Source: UBA7239 sp035430165
GTDB taxonomy: Bacteria > Pseudomonadota > Gammaproteobacteria > Pseudomonadales > UBA7239
Assembly (NCBI GenBank): GCA_035430165.1
Contig: DAOMGE010000005.1
Coordinates: 1 to 64,000 of the forward strand
Direction of reading: 5' to 3'
DNA: 64,000 bases
Translations under genes and position numbers: made by a program
Notes under the pieces: generated by a model
The model's input: the letters and a program-made list of their open reading frames with translations, nothing else
What the model was told of the DNA's origin: nothing
Database searches by the model: none
In this document: positions 51,552-60,992 of the stretch, piece after piece
Position numbering within the stretch: the first letter of the stretch is position 1
How the letters are laid out: the number at the start of each line of letters is the position of its first letter

Positions 51552-52247
51552 TCAAAGGCTCCGCAATTGCGCGTGATCAAGCAACAGGCAACGATCCTGA
51601 CTGGCAGCAAGATTCCTGTCGTGCGTCACCAGCACAAACGCCATGCCGTATTGCCGGTTGAGATCGTTCAACAATGCCTGGACTTGCAGCGCGTTGTCTG
51701 CATCCAGATTGCCGGTGGGTTCATCCATCAGCACACAGGCGGGCCTGTTCACCAGTGCTCGCGCAATGGCCACACGCTGTCGTTCACCACCGGACAACTG
51801 TGCCGGCTTGTGTGTCAATCGCGCGCCAAGACCAACCGCTTCCAGCATGGCCCTGCCCTGCGCTTCTGCCTGCAGCATTTTCTGGCCCGCTATCATCAGC
51901 GGTATGCAAACATTTTCCAGCGCCGTAAATTCCGCAAGCAAGTGATGGAACTGGTATACAAAACCCAGTTGCCGGTTGCGCCAGGCAGCGCGTTCTTTTT
52001 CATTGAACGAACGCCAGGATTTACCCGCAATCAGAACCTCACCAGCTTGCGGTTCATCCAATCCACCCAGCACATTCAGCAGCGTAGATTTGCCTGAACC
52101 GGATGCACCGACAATGGCAACACGCTCACCGCGTCGCACACAGAAGTTTATCGATTGCAGGACATGCAAATCCTGCTCGGCCTGACGATAGGATTTGGTC
52201 AGATCCCTGCATTCGAGTACCGCTTCCACTTGATCCGTTCCAGTCAT
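51552..52247 (-). CDS. lolD: Lipoprotein-releasing ABC transporter ATPase
   Basis: A 231-residue ABC ATPase: Walker A VGASGSGKSTLLNVLGGLD, LolD-type Q-loop FVYQFHHLLAEFTALENV, signature LSGGERQRVAIARAL, Walker B VLMDEPTGNLDA, and H-loop VTHD. The FHHLL motif is the one that fits the coupling helices of LolC and LolE. ATG 52247 lies 10 bases after the lolC stop; an in-frame GTG at 52256 directly follows that stop and is possible. The middle gene of lolCDE. Confidence 0.96.
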   Translation of the reverse strand: MTGTDQVEAVLECRDLTKSYRQAEQDLHVLQSINFCVRRGERVAIVGASGSGKSTLLNVLGGLDEPQAGEVLIAGKSWRSFNEKERAAWRNRQLGFVYQFHHLLAEFTALENVCIPLMIAGQKMLQAEAQGRAMLEAVGLGARLTHKPAQLSGGERQRVAIARALVNRPACVLMDEPTGNLDADNALQVQALLNDLNRQYGMAFVLVTHDRNLAASQDRCLLLDHAQLRSL

Positions 52248-52256
52248 GTTTTTCAC

Positions 52257-53498
52257 TCACTCATAACGCAGCGCTTCTGCCGGCTGTATGGTCGACGCAC
52301 GCCATGCCGGATAAAAAACCGCAACCAGGCACAGCAACAGGGCGAGTCCGGCAATGCCGACAGCCTGCTGCCAGTGCCAGTCACTCGGAATGTCTGCCAC
52401 GAAAAAAACTTGTGGATCGATAAACTGCACCCCGGTCGCATGTTGCACCCAATGCATGATCGCGCCGAGGTTGATAGCCAGCAAAGAACCGGAAACTGTG
52501 CCGATTCCAATACCAATGGCACCCATGGCCATGCCATAAATCAGGAAAATAGCCATGATCAATTCACGCGACGCACCAATGGTTCGCAACACGGCGATGT
52601 CCATTCGCCGGTCTGCAACCGCCATGGTCAGGATAGACACAAGGTTGAATACCGACACAGCAACAATCACCAGCAACATTAATGACACCATGATTTTTTC
52701 CATGCGCATGGCATTGAACAAGGTACTGTTTTCGTCACGCCAGCTTTTCAGGACAAATTTCCCGAACGCGGGCAACTGGCGCATGGCTTGCAAGTGTTCG
52801 GGTGCCTGCATCACATCGTCAAAGCGTAACTGCAAGGAATCGACACGACCGCCATATCGCAACAAGCGACCGGCATCGTCAAGATGCACATACAGTTGAG
52901 TGGAATCGAGTTGTGCACCAACGAAAAAAATCCCCACCACGGTGAAACGGCGACTGCGTGGAAATAGTCCCAGTGGCGTTACGCTGACGCGAGGTAACAT
53001 CACGGTGATGCTATCCCCCACATCCACATGCAACTGTCTGGCCAGTGACTGACCCAGCACAGCACCGTACATGCCGGCTCGCAAATCCTGCCAGTTGCCT
53101 GCGACCATGCACTGCGCAATATCGGAAACTTTTGCTTCCAGTTCCGGATCAACACCCGACAATTCTGCGCCGCGTACACGATCAGCACTGGTGAGCAACA
53201 CGCGTGCGCGGTCTTGCGGTGCCACGGCCTGCACAACGGGAATCGCACGAACCTCTGCTGCCAGTGCTCGCCAGTTTTCCAGGCCGTCGACAGCTGAAAT
53301 TTGCCCATGCGGCACGGCATGCAGTATGCGGTTGCGCATTTCACCTTCGAATCCGTTCATGACAGAAAGCACCAGTACCATTGCCAGTACACTGACCGCC
53401 ATGCCGAGAATCGACGCAAGTGAAAACAGGGAAACGAACTTGCTGCCCTTGCGGGCAGACAGGTAGCGCAGGCCTACGAGCCAGGACAGGGAATTCAC
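52257..53498 (-). CDS. lolC: Lipoprotein-releasing ABC permease LolC type (first gene)
   Basis: A 413-residue permease homologous to the protein at 50324-51550: N-terminal WLVGLRYLSARKGSKFVSLFSLASILGMAVSVLAMVLVLSVMNGFE (TM1), a periplasmic domain with GVDPELEAKVSDIAQCM, coupling block IAVLRTIGASRELIMAIFLIYG, and YPAWRASTIQPAEALRYE at the end. The start is GTG at 53498, with AGGATGG about 7 bases upstream; ATG 53657 would add unrelated residues and overlap the divergent gene's promoter. The presence of two distinct permeases supports lolCDE rather than a LolF homodimer system. Confidence 0.9.
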   Translation of the reverse strand: MNSLSWLVGLRYLSARKGSKFVSLFSLASILGMAVSVLAMVLVLSVMNGFEGEMRNRILHAVPHGQISAVDGLENWRALAAEVRAIPVVQAVAPQDRARVLLTSADRVRGAELSGVDPELEAKVSDIAQCMVAGNWQDLRAGMYGAVLGQSLARQLHVDVGDSITVMLPRVSVTPLGLFPRSRRFTVVGIFFVGAQLDSTQLYVHLDDAGRLLRYGGRVDSLQLRFDDVMQAPEHLQAMRQLPAFGKFVLKSWRDENSTLFNAMRMEKIMVSLMLLVIVAVSVFNLVSILTMAVADRRMDIAVLRTIGASRELIMAIFLIYGMAMGAIGIGIGTVSGSLLAINLGAIMHWVQHATGVQFIDPQVFFVADIPSDWHWQQAVGIAGLALLLCLVAVFYPAWRASTIQPAEALRYE

Positions 53499-53666
53499 GT
53501 CGTTGCCATCCTGGCGATAGTGGATCTGGATATCACAAGCAGCGTCCCCACGGGGAATATCGGACAACACATCGAGGCCGACAATTCTAGCAGAAGAGAC
53601 TGCCGGAATAGGCGCAGCGCCATCGCGACGATTCCCGCGCCAGAGCGGATCGGGCATACTTGCGGC

Positions 53667-55283
53667 ATGACATCAGCAGGCGACAAGCGCACATCTATAC
53701 TGGTTACAGCGGGTTTGTGGCTGTGCCTCGCCGTGCTTTTTATTGCACTGCGATTTGATAACAGCGAACGGATTTATTTCGCCATTGATGACCAGGTTGT
53801 CGTCTGGCTGGTAGATGACATCGTGAGCTCCGGCAACTGGCAACCGGACTGGTACCGCACGGCAGATAAAAGGCACACATCAGCTTATTTTGCCAGTGAA
53901 GCACAACGCACGGAAATTCCTCACGCACACCACTACAACTTTACGGCCCATATCCTGTTGTCGTCAGCCGCGATAAAAATTATTCGCACAACCGGCTGTG
54001 ACACACCGACGATCGTGCTGCTGCACCACATTGCGCTGTTCTGGGACACCATCAGCTGGTTGCTATTGATCAGTATCGCTTTCCGTTTCGGCGGCATGCC
54101 ACTGGCACTGAGCAGCGCCCTGATCTACAGCGTGTTTCCGCTCACCGTACAAGGCAGTCACTACGCAAGACCGGATGCTTTCCTGACATGCATGGGCACA
54201 GCGCTCTTGTGGCTTGCCATGAACACAGCATTGTCCCGACTGCAACACTGGCGCTGGTTGTTGTTGAACGGACTCGTGTTGGGAGCAGCCACTGCCGGTA
54301 AAGCCAGTCAGCTGATGCTGGGTATTTTCCCTGCGCTGGCAGCCAGCCAACAATGCTTGCTGGCCAGGCAACACCGCAACCTGCATGATGCAGTCCGGAT
54401 TATCGGCGATGGCCTGGTGCTGGCGGCTATCACTGCACTCGTACTCGGCTTCATGTTTTATATTGCCAATATTGCACCGGAAGATTTCTGGATCAGCCTG
54501 CAAAGCATACAACGTTACTACCAGCATCCCGGCCCGCCGGAATTACTGGAACACTACAGTTTTACTGGCCAATTACTGACAATCGCCCGTTATTTCCTTG
54601 CGACATCTGGCTGGCCACTCGTGATTGCCATGCTGCTTGGCATACTGTCACTGGCAAGATGTAACGAAAAATTCCCGCTACTGCTGCTTGTACTGCCAAT
54701 ATTTTTTTTCACAGGCTATTTCGCCAGTGTGCCTGCTTTTTTTGATCGCAGTTTCTGTGCGCTGGCCGCTGCAATGACGTTGCTGGCCGCTATCGGATCG
54801 GTTTCACTGTTGCAGCAGTTTCGCCACATACCTGCCATGCCACTGCTGACAGTATTGATCACCGCACTGGTCTGCTATCAACCTGTCGTTATCCAGTATC
54901 ACTTGCAAGGTGATCACTTGCGGTCACATCACAACGATCATCGCCTCGCTTTCCAGCAACAACTGAAAAAGGATTTCTCGGCTAAAACCGGTATCGATTT
55001 CTGGTTGAAAAATATCGACCGCAGCGATCTGTTTTCACAATCACTGCCACAAAAACCGGAAAACAATCGACGCATTTATGTCGCGGAAGACCTGAACGAC
55101 TGGAACTCCCGTGTTTACCTGCAAAAGTTACGTGACAACGGTTTCGTGCAGATTGCCGTTTATCACGGCGACTTTGCCGATATGCCCACCAACAGCCTGA
55201 TCACCGTCCACGAAGCCGCCAGGTTTTATTATTTTGTGCGTGGTGATGAAGTGGCAGTGCCAGATCAATTCATAACCAGATAG
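53667..55283 (+). CDS. Membrane glycosyltransferase-like protein (GT39/PMT type)
   Basis: A 538-residue integral membrane protein with about eleven helices. The first periplasmic loop holds the acidic pair IDDQVVVWLVDDIV and the conserved QGSHYARPDAFLTCMGTALLW block follows helix 4, as in GT-C enzymes of the ArnT/PMT family (GT39/GT83-like). These use polyprenyl-phosphate sugars on the outer face of the inner membrane. The C-terminal soluble tail (about 420-538) may recognise the acceptor. I chose ATG 53667; an in-frame extension to 53520 covers the lolC promoter region. Acceptor and sugar are unknown; it is transcribed away from lolC. Confidence 0.65.
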   Translation: MTSAGDKRTSILVTAGLWLCLAVLFIALRFDNSERIYFAIDDQVVVWLVDDIVSSGNWQPDWYRTADKRHTSAYFASEAQRTEIPHAHHYNFTAHILLSSAAIKIIRTTGCDTPTIVLLHHIALFWDTISWLLLISIAFRFGGMPLALSSALIYSVFPLTVQGSHYARPDAFLTCMGTALLWLAMNTALSRLQHWRWLLLNGLVLGAATAGKASQLMLGIFPALAASQQCLLARQHRNLHDAVRIIGDGLVLAAITALVLGFMFYIANIAPEDFWISLQSIQRYYQHPGPPELLEHYSFTGQLLTIARYFLATSGWPLVIAMLLGILSLARCNEKFPLLLLVLPIFFFTGYFASVPAFFDRSFCALAAAMTLLAAIGSVSLLQQFRHIPAMPLLTVLITALVCYQPVVIQYHLQGDHLRSHHNDHRLAFQQQLKKDFSAKTGIDFWLKNIDRSDLFSQSLPQKPENNRRIYVAEDLNDWNSRVYLQKLRDNGFVQIAVYHGDFADMPTNSLITVHEAARFYYFVRGDEVAVPDQFITR

Positions 55284-55379
55284 CATAAGCTTACAAAAAA
55301 ATAGTCCTTTGGTTATAAGTAAACCATTGCTAGCATGGCAGCCTTGAAATAAACGGCCACCACCACCGAAGGCGCCAAC

Positions 55380-56183
55380 ATGCAATTTGAAATTTTCGGC
55401 CTGCACCTGCAACTCGTTTATGCCCTGTCTGGCCTCGCTGTCGGCTTTATTGTCGGCATGACTGGCGTTGGCGGCGGCAGCCTGATGACACCCATCCTGC
55501 TCTACTTCGGTATTTCGCCCTCCACTGCCGTGGGTACTGATCTTCTCTACGCCGCTATCACCAAGTCCAGCGGCATCTATGTGCACCAGAAAAAAAGCAA
55601 TATCGACTGGCGCATCACGGCCCTGCTGGCCACTGGTAGTCTGCCCGCTGCCGCATTGACTCTGTTGGTAATGCACCACATCGGTTTCGACAGCAAGAAC
55701 GTCAACAGCACCATCAAGACAGCGCTGGGCTGCACACTGATCCTTACCGCAATTGCCATCGTTCTTAAACAGCAATTGCTCGACTGGAGCCATCGCAACG
55801 ACGCCATTTTTACGCGCATGAGTGTAAAAGAGCGGGAGTTCGCCACGGTGATTACCGGCATCGTGCTCGGCGCCATGGTGACAATCACATCGATTGGTGC
55901 AGGTGCGCTCGGCACGGTAGCCCTGTTCCTGATCTACCCGATCCTGCCAGTGGCAAGACTGGTTGGCACCGAGATTGCGCATGCGGTACCCCTGACACTG
56001 GTCGCAGGCCTGGGTCACGCGGGTGTCGGCAACGTGAACTGGGATTTGCTGGTTAACCTGCTGATCGGCTCACTGCCCGGCATCTACATCGGCAGCCATT
56101 TGCCGAATGCTGTACCAGAAAAAGTGCTGCGCCCGGTTCTGGCCACCATCATGGTTCTGGTCGGCTCCAAACTGGTGATGTAA
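55380..56183 (+). CDS. TauE/SafE-family sulfite/organic-anion exporter
   Basis: A 267-residue membrane protein with eight helices in two repeats. The family signatures are VGFIVGMTGVGGGSLMTPILLYFGISPSTAVGTDLLYAAITKSSG (about 20-64) and the second repeat GAMVTITSIGAGALGTVALFLIYP with GTEIAHAVPLTLVAGLGH. TauE/SafE proteins export or exchange sulfite, sulfoacetate or related small anions; the substrate is unknown. It is convergent with the gene at 56188-57345, with 4 bases between the stops. Confidence 0.88.
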   Translation: MQFEIFGLHLQLVYALSGLAVGFIVGMTGVGGGSLMTPILLYFGISPSTAVGTDLLYAAITKSSGIYVHQKKSNIDWRITALLATGSLPAAALTLLVMHHIGFDSKNVNSTIKTALGCTLILTAIAIVLKQQLLDWSHRNDAIFTRMSVKEREFATVITGIVLGAMVTITSIGAGALGTVALFLIYPILPVARLVGTEIAHAVPLTLVAGLGHAGVGNVNWDLLVNLLIGSLPGIYIGSHLPNAVPEKVLRPVLATIMVLVGSKLVM

Positions 56184-56187
56184 AAAA

Positions 56188-57345
56188 TCAACGGTGTGCG
56201 ATCAGCCATACACGAAGCGCCACAACAAAAAACACCAGCAATAGTGTGAACAACATCTGCAAGGGTTTGTTGCGGAAATACCAGCGCAGCAGATCCAGGC
56301 CTTTCTGCTCCTGTGCCTGCATCAATACCGGCGCCAGCCACTGCTGCAATTCATTCACATCAAATATCGACTGCTTTGGCAAGGCCGCCGGTTTACGGCG
56401 ACCGATTTTTACCACGATACGGTCAATGGCTATCGACCCGCTGAACAAGAGAATGTCTCCTCCACGTCCTGTCGCCACTTTGCCTGTCATATCCCGCAAA
56501 ATGACCCACTCACGCAGTACCCCGATTCCCATCCGGCGAATAAATCTTTCGGTTAACCAGGACGCCAGCAATATCACCAGCAAGACACCTCCCTGCATCA
56601 GCAAAAAACGACGCAAGACTTCGCTCTGCATCGCGTGATCATCCATCGCGTATTCACTGGCAAACAGCAAGAGCGTATTCAGGCCTATCAACAGCACGAC
56701 ACCCATTCTTGCCATGCGGGCAAAACGCAAGCGACGCTCATTGAAAGCAATCCAGTGTATCGCCGGATCATCAACAGACGGTTTTTCTGATTCGCCCTGC
56801 TGTTCCAAATTCGCGAGAGCCATCTCCGCCTGTGCTATTGCTTCTTCCCGATTGCGTTTACCAACAACTTTTTCCCCGATGAAGGCGGCAAAAAAACCGG
56901 CAACCAGCAAGAGCTTGAAGAGTAACCACCATTGTTTTTCCACTTTCTGGCTGTGCTGTTTTTTCGCTGCCAATTCCTGCAACCAGGCTTCCAGCTCGTA
57001 AGAAACAAATTCACCCTGCAACTGGCCATCGGTGGTATAGCGCCAGATTTTCATCTGCTCCGCATCGGCCACCAGTAATGCATTACCAAACCACGCCACC
57101 GACATGGCATCCGATTGCACCGGCATGGTGAACGTCTGCAGAAAGTTACCTGCTTTATCGTATTTGACGAGCAGACCGTTACCCATGTTATTGCCTTGCT
57201 GCAAGACATAGCGCGCGTCATCTGTCGTGATAGCTTCGACGGGCCAGATGTGTCCGGTGCGTGAAGTAACAACGCCATCCAGTGGCAAATGCTGCCATTC
57301 GGAGGCAGGAGCAAACCTGTTTTCCGATAATGGAATCAGTTTCAC
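56188..57345 (-). CDS. Unrecognised membrane protein with an N-terminal propeller-like segment
   Basis: A 385-residue protein I do not recognise. Residues 1-115 are beta-rich and resemble two or three NHL/beta-propeller blades (VVTSRTGHIWPVEAITTDDARYVLQQGNNMGNGLLVKYDKAGNFLQTF). A membrane helix at about 138-157 (WWLLFKLLLVAGFFAAFIG) is followed by a charged loop, helices at about 213-232 and 250-266, a basic soluble segment, and a final helix at about 362-381. There is no signal peptide before the propeller-like part, so it may face the cytoplasm. It is the last gene of the leftward DUF2892/adaptor/RND/ArsR row, 65 bases after arsR, and may be co-transcribed. No function is proposed. Confidence 0.7.
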   Translation of the reverse strand: MKLIPLSENRFAPASEWQHLPLDGVVTSRTGHIWPVEAITTDDARYVLQQGNNMGNGLLVKYDKAGNFLQTFTMPVQSDAMSVAWFGNALLVADAEQMKIWRYTTDGQLQGEFVSYELEAWLQELAAKKQHSQKVEKQWWLLFKLLLVAGFFAAFIGEKVVGKRNREEAIAQAEMALANLEQQGESEKPSVDDPAIHWIAFNERRLRFARMARMGVVLLIGLNTLLLFASEYAMDDHAMQSEVLRRFLLMQGGVLLVILLASWLTERFIRRMGIGVLREWVILRDMTGKVATGRGGDILLFSGSIAIDRIVVKIGRRKPAALPKQSIFDVNELQQWLAPVLMQAQEQKGLDLLRWYFRNKPLQMLFTLLLVFFVVALRVWLIAHR

Positions 57346-57409
57346 GGAAAAATCCTTTTATGATGTACAGATGACTTTGCTCTTATGGAAAAATAATTTT
57401 TCCAAAAAA

Positions 57410-57751
57410 TTATTGGCAAAAAAGCGTTTTTAACAAACCCATGACCTGTAACACCCGGTTATCCGCAATCCGGTAAAAAATGGTCTGCGATTGCCGGCGT
57501 GTTATCACCATACCTGCTTCACGCAACCAGGACAAATGCTGCGACAATGCAGAAGGCGACAAATCGACACGCTCGTTGATATCGCCCACACACAATTCCC
57601 CCTCCAGCAAGGCACAGAGAATCAGCAAACGCTGCTGGTTGGCCAGTGTCTTGAGGAAATCCGCCACATCACCGGCGCGCTGCCGCATATCATCCAGGGA
57701 TGCTGCTGTAAAACCAGAGGGTACTTGCATGTTGTTACCCGAATTTATCAT
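57410..57751 (-). CDS. ArsR/SmtB-family repressor, BigR/YgaV-like
   Basis: A 113-residue winged-helix repressor: FLKTLANQQRLLILCALLEGELCVGDI (helices 2-3), recognition helix SPSALSQHLSWLREAGMV and wing TRRQSQTIFYRI. It lacks the CVC metal motif of ArsR and has Cys46 (RLLILC) and Cys112 (LLKTLFCQ), positions resembling the dithiol pair of the sulfide/persulfide sensors BigR, SqrR and YgaV; Cys54 is an extra cysteine. AAGG overlaps the upstream stop about 10 bases before ATG 57751. It is encoded at the end of the operon it may control. Sulfide sensing is inferred from cysteine positions only. Confidence 0.85.
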   Translation of the reverse strand: MINSGNNMQVPSGFTAASLDDMRQRAGDVADFLKTLANQQRLLILCALLEGELCVGDINERVDLSPSALSQHLSWLREAGMVITRRQSQTIFYRIADNRVLQVMGLLKTLFCQ

Positions 57752-57764
57752 CGCTGCAATACCT

Positions 57765-60700
57765 TCATACGATACGACGTCGCAAGAGACTGTAATACAG
57801 CAACGGAATCACTACCAGCGTCAACATGGTCGACACCAGCAAGCCAAAAATCAGGCTGATCGCAAGACCGTTGAAAATGGGATCATCCAGAATAAAAAAC
57901 GCACCGGTCATGGCAGCCAGTGCCGTCAAGATGATCGGCTTGGCGCGGACACTGGCGGCCGAGATGACAGCATCCTCCAGCGTCGCTCCCGTCGCAATGG
58001 CCTGATTCATGAAATCAACCAGCAGAATCGAATTGCGCACAATAATACCTGCCAGGGCAATCATGCCTATCATCGATGTTGCCGTAAATTGTGCGCCTAA
58101 CAAGGCATGCCCCGGCAATATACCGATGAGCGTAAACGCAATCGGCGCCATGATCACCAGCGGCACGGCATAAGAACGGAATTGCGCGACAACGAGCAGA
58201 AAAATCAGCAACAATCCCACTGAGTAAGCTGCACCCATATCACGAAATGTTTCGTAGGTAATCTGCCATTCACCATCCCATTTCACGCTGTAGTCGGAAC
58301 GACCCGATGGCTGGCGAATAAAAAACTGCTGCAGTGAATTGCCGAGTTTTCCCACCACGTCAAACATGCCATACAGGGGACTATCGAGCTTGCCCGCCAT
58401 ATCGGCCGTCACATAAACAACTGGCAACAAATCCTTGTGATAAATCGTGTTTTCCCATTCTGCCTTGCGAACCTGTGTAACTTCCGATAACGGCACCAGC
58501 GCACCACTGCGACTGCGTACATGCACAGACAATACCCTGTCGATACCAGACTTGTCGGCAACGCCCAGTTCCAGCCGTACCGGTACCGGATGATTGGAAA
58601 AGGTGTCGTGCAGATAAGTGACATCTTCGCCGCCCAGACTGGCAGCAATCGCCGCAACGACGTCGCCTGGCGCCACACCCAGTTGTGCCGCTCGACTGCG
58701 ATCGACAACTACCACCAGACGCGATGCATTATTTTCGATGCTGTCATCAATATCGACCAGTCCCTCTGTTTTTTCGAATTCAGCACGCAAACTCCGTGCA
58801 ATGTTGATCTGTCCGGCATAATCAGGACCATATACTTCTGCCACCAGAGGTGCCATCACAGGTGGGCCTGGTGGAACTTCCACAACTTTCACAACCGCCT
58901 GATGTCTTGCCGCGATCGCTGTGAGTGATGCACGCGTCTCTCGCGCAATGCTATGACTATCGCGCTGGCGATGGTGTTTGTCCTGCAAATTAACCTGAAT
59001 GTCACCGAGCTGGGGCGACTGACGCAAATAATACTGGCGCACCAGCCCATTGAAACCGATGGGTGCCGCTGTGCCAGCATACGCCTGTGCGGAAACCACT
59101 TCGGGCACAGTCAGTAAATAATCCACCATCTCCGACAAAACACGATTCGTATTTTCTACCGGCGTGCCTTCCGGCATATCCACAACCACCTGGAATTCAC
59201 TCTTGTTATCAAATGGCAGCATCTTCAGTACAACCAGTTTTGCAACTGCCATACCCACCGATACGAAAATCAATGCTACCAGCACGCCACCGAGCACGTA
59301 ACGATTGCGTCGATTGCCGGCGCCGAGCAAAGGCGTCATCAATCGTGTGAAAAACCGCTGCAGTGTTTCTGTTCCGGATTTGGCATGTTCATTCGTTGTA
59401 ACCGCATGCATGGAAGGATTTGTCATCAACTGGCTTTTCATCACAAAAAAATAAAGCCACGGCGTAAACGTGAACGCAACCAGCAACGAGATCAGCATAC
59501 CCATCGATGCATTGATCGGAATCGGACTCATATAAGGCCCCATCAGGCCAGACACAAACGCCATCGGCAATAGCGCGGCAATCACCGTGAATGTCGCGAG
59601 AATCGTGGGACCACCCACTTCGTCGACTGCAACAGGAATAGCTCTCAATAAAGTGGTATTACCATGACGCATGTGGCGATGGATATTTTCCACAACAACA
59701 ATAGCGTCATCCACAAGGATGCCGATGGAAAATATCAACGCAAATAACGAAACCCTGTTAAGGGTAAAACCCCAGGCCCAGGACGCAAACAGGGTCATCA
59801 TCAAGGTCAGCACCACTGCCGCACCAACCACGACAGCTTCGCGCCAACCCAATGCCAGCAGCACCAGCAACACCACAGACGCCGTAGCAAAAAACAATTT
59901 CTTGATCAGGGTATTGGCTTTCTCATTGGCCGTAACACCATAGTTACGGGTGACACTGATACCTACACCGTCAGGAATCAATGTACCTTTCAGCTGATCA
60001 ACACGCTTCAGGACATTGCCTGTTATCTCGACCGCGTTCTGCCCGGGTTTTTTGCCAATTGCGAGTGTCACCGCAGGAAAATGTTCCTGCAGATTTTTTT
60101 CTGCATGCCATACATAGGCATTATTTTCCGCAGGCCCTGCAACAACGTCTGCAACATCCTGCAGAAACACAGGACGACCCTGATCCATACCGACTACCAA
60201 TTCGGCGAGTTCGTCAGGTGTTGTGAAATACTCGCCTGCCTGGACAGGAATATATCCATCAGCACCAATCACCGCACCGGCCTGGGATGCGGTGTTGTTC
60301 AACAGCAATACCTGACGTAATTCGCTGATCGACAGCTGGTGTGACGCGAGTTTTTCCGGATCCAGCAACACACGTACCACTTGCGACGCACTACCGATGG
60401 TCTCGATTTTGCGCGTACCGGGAACACGCTGCAATTCTGTTTCCAGCGCATGTGCAATCTGTTGCAAGTCAAATGCACCACGCGCGGGATCACGCGTCCA
60501 CAGCGTCAAATCCAGGACAGAAACATCGTCAATACTTCCGGGCTTTACCAGTACCCGCCCTATACCCAGATTGGCAGGACGCCAATCCTGATTGGAATAA
60601 ATCGCGTTGTACAACTTCACCAGTGCTTCTGTGCGCGGCACACCCACCCTGAACTGTACAGTTAACACTGACATACCGGGTCGTGACACGGAAAAGACAT

Positions 60701-60992
60701 GATCAACCTGTTCAATCTCTGCCAGCACTTTCTCCATCGGTACAGTGACCTGACTTTCCACATCACCCACATTTGCGCCAACAAAAGGTACAAATACATT
60801 GGCCATGGTCACGTCAATTTGTGGTTCCTCTTCACGCGGTGTAATACCTGCAGCAAATAATCCCGACAACAAGCCGACCAGCGCCAGCAGCGGCGTCAAC
60901 TGTGAACGGAAAAACATCCGCGCGATGCGACCAGACACACCCAATGCAACAACATCCTGCGGCCTGTTGGGGTCAGTTGATGTATCACTCAT
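57765..60992 (-). CDS. RND-family efflux permease
   Basis: A 1075-residue inner-membrane pump of the AcrB/RND superfamily with twelve helices: TM1 about 35-55, a large periplasmic loop, TM2-TM6 with FSIGILVDDAIVVVENIHRHM (paired proton-relay Asp residues in TM4), the second loop, and TM8-TM12 with AGIIVRNSILLVDFMNQAI. Proton-driven export of drugs, metals or other toxic compounds is expected. The Asp pair fits both HAE and related subfamilies; substrate class is not clear. Its ATG overlaps the adaptor's stop region by 8 bases. No TolC-type outer-membrane gene is in the window. Confidence 0.92.
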   Translation of the reverse strand: MSDTSTDPNRPQDVVALGVSGRIARMFFRSQLTPLLALVGLLSGLFAAGITPREEEPQIDVTMANVFVPFVGANVGDVESQVTVPMEKVLAEIEQVDHVFSVSRPGMSVLTVQFRVGVPRTEALVKLYNAIYSNQDWRPANLGIGRVLVKPGSIDDVSVLDLTLWTRDPARGAFDLQQIAHALETELQRVPGTRKIETIGSASQVVRVLLDPEKLASHQLSISELRQVLLLNNTASQAGAVIGADGYIPVQAGEYFTTPDELAELVVGMDQGRPVFLQDVADVVAGPAENNAYVWHAEKNLQEHFPAVTLAIGKKPGQNAVEITGNVLKRVDQLKGTLIPDGVGISVTRNYGVTANEKANTLIKKLFFATASVVLLVLLALGWREAVVVGAAVVLTLMMTLFASWAWGFTLNRVSLFALIFSIGILVDDAIVVVENIHRHMRHGNTTLLRAIPVAVDEVGGPTILATFTVIAALLPMAFVSGLMGPYMSPIPINASMGMLISLLVAFTFTPWLYFFVMKSQLMTNPSMHAVTTNEHAKSGTETLQRFFTRLMTPLLGAGNRRNRYVLGGVLVALIFVSVGMAVAKLVVLKMLPFDNKSEFQVVVDMPEGTPVENTNRVLSEMVDYLLTVPEVVSAQAYAGTAAPIGFNGLVRQYYLRQSPQLGDIQVNLQDKHHRQRDSHSIARETRASLTAIAARHQAVVKVVEVPPGPPVMAPLVAEVYGPDYAGQINIARSLRAEFEKTEGLVDIDDSIENNASRLVVVVDRSRAAQLGVAPGDVVAAIAASLGGEDVTYLHDTFSNHPVPVRLELGVADKSGIDRVLSVHVRSRSGALVPLSEVTQVRKAEWENTIYHKDLLPVVYVTADMAGKLDSPLYGMFDVVGKLGNSLQQFFIRQPSGRSDYSVKWDGEWQITYETFRDMGAAYSVGLLLIFLLVVAQFRSYAVPLVIMAPIAFTLIGILPGHALLGAQFTATSMIGMIALAGIIVRNSILLVDFMNQAIATGATLEDAVISAASVRAKPIILTALAAMTGAFFILDDPIFNGLAISLIFGLLVSTMLTLVVIPLLYYSLLRRRIV

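Noticed and set aside
55128..56018. 296-codon minus-strand open frame
   Set aside because: Antisense to the GT39-type gene end and the TauE/SafE gene; Cys/His/Gln-rich low-quality composition with no motif.
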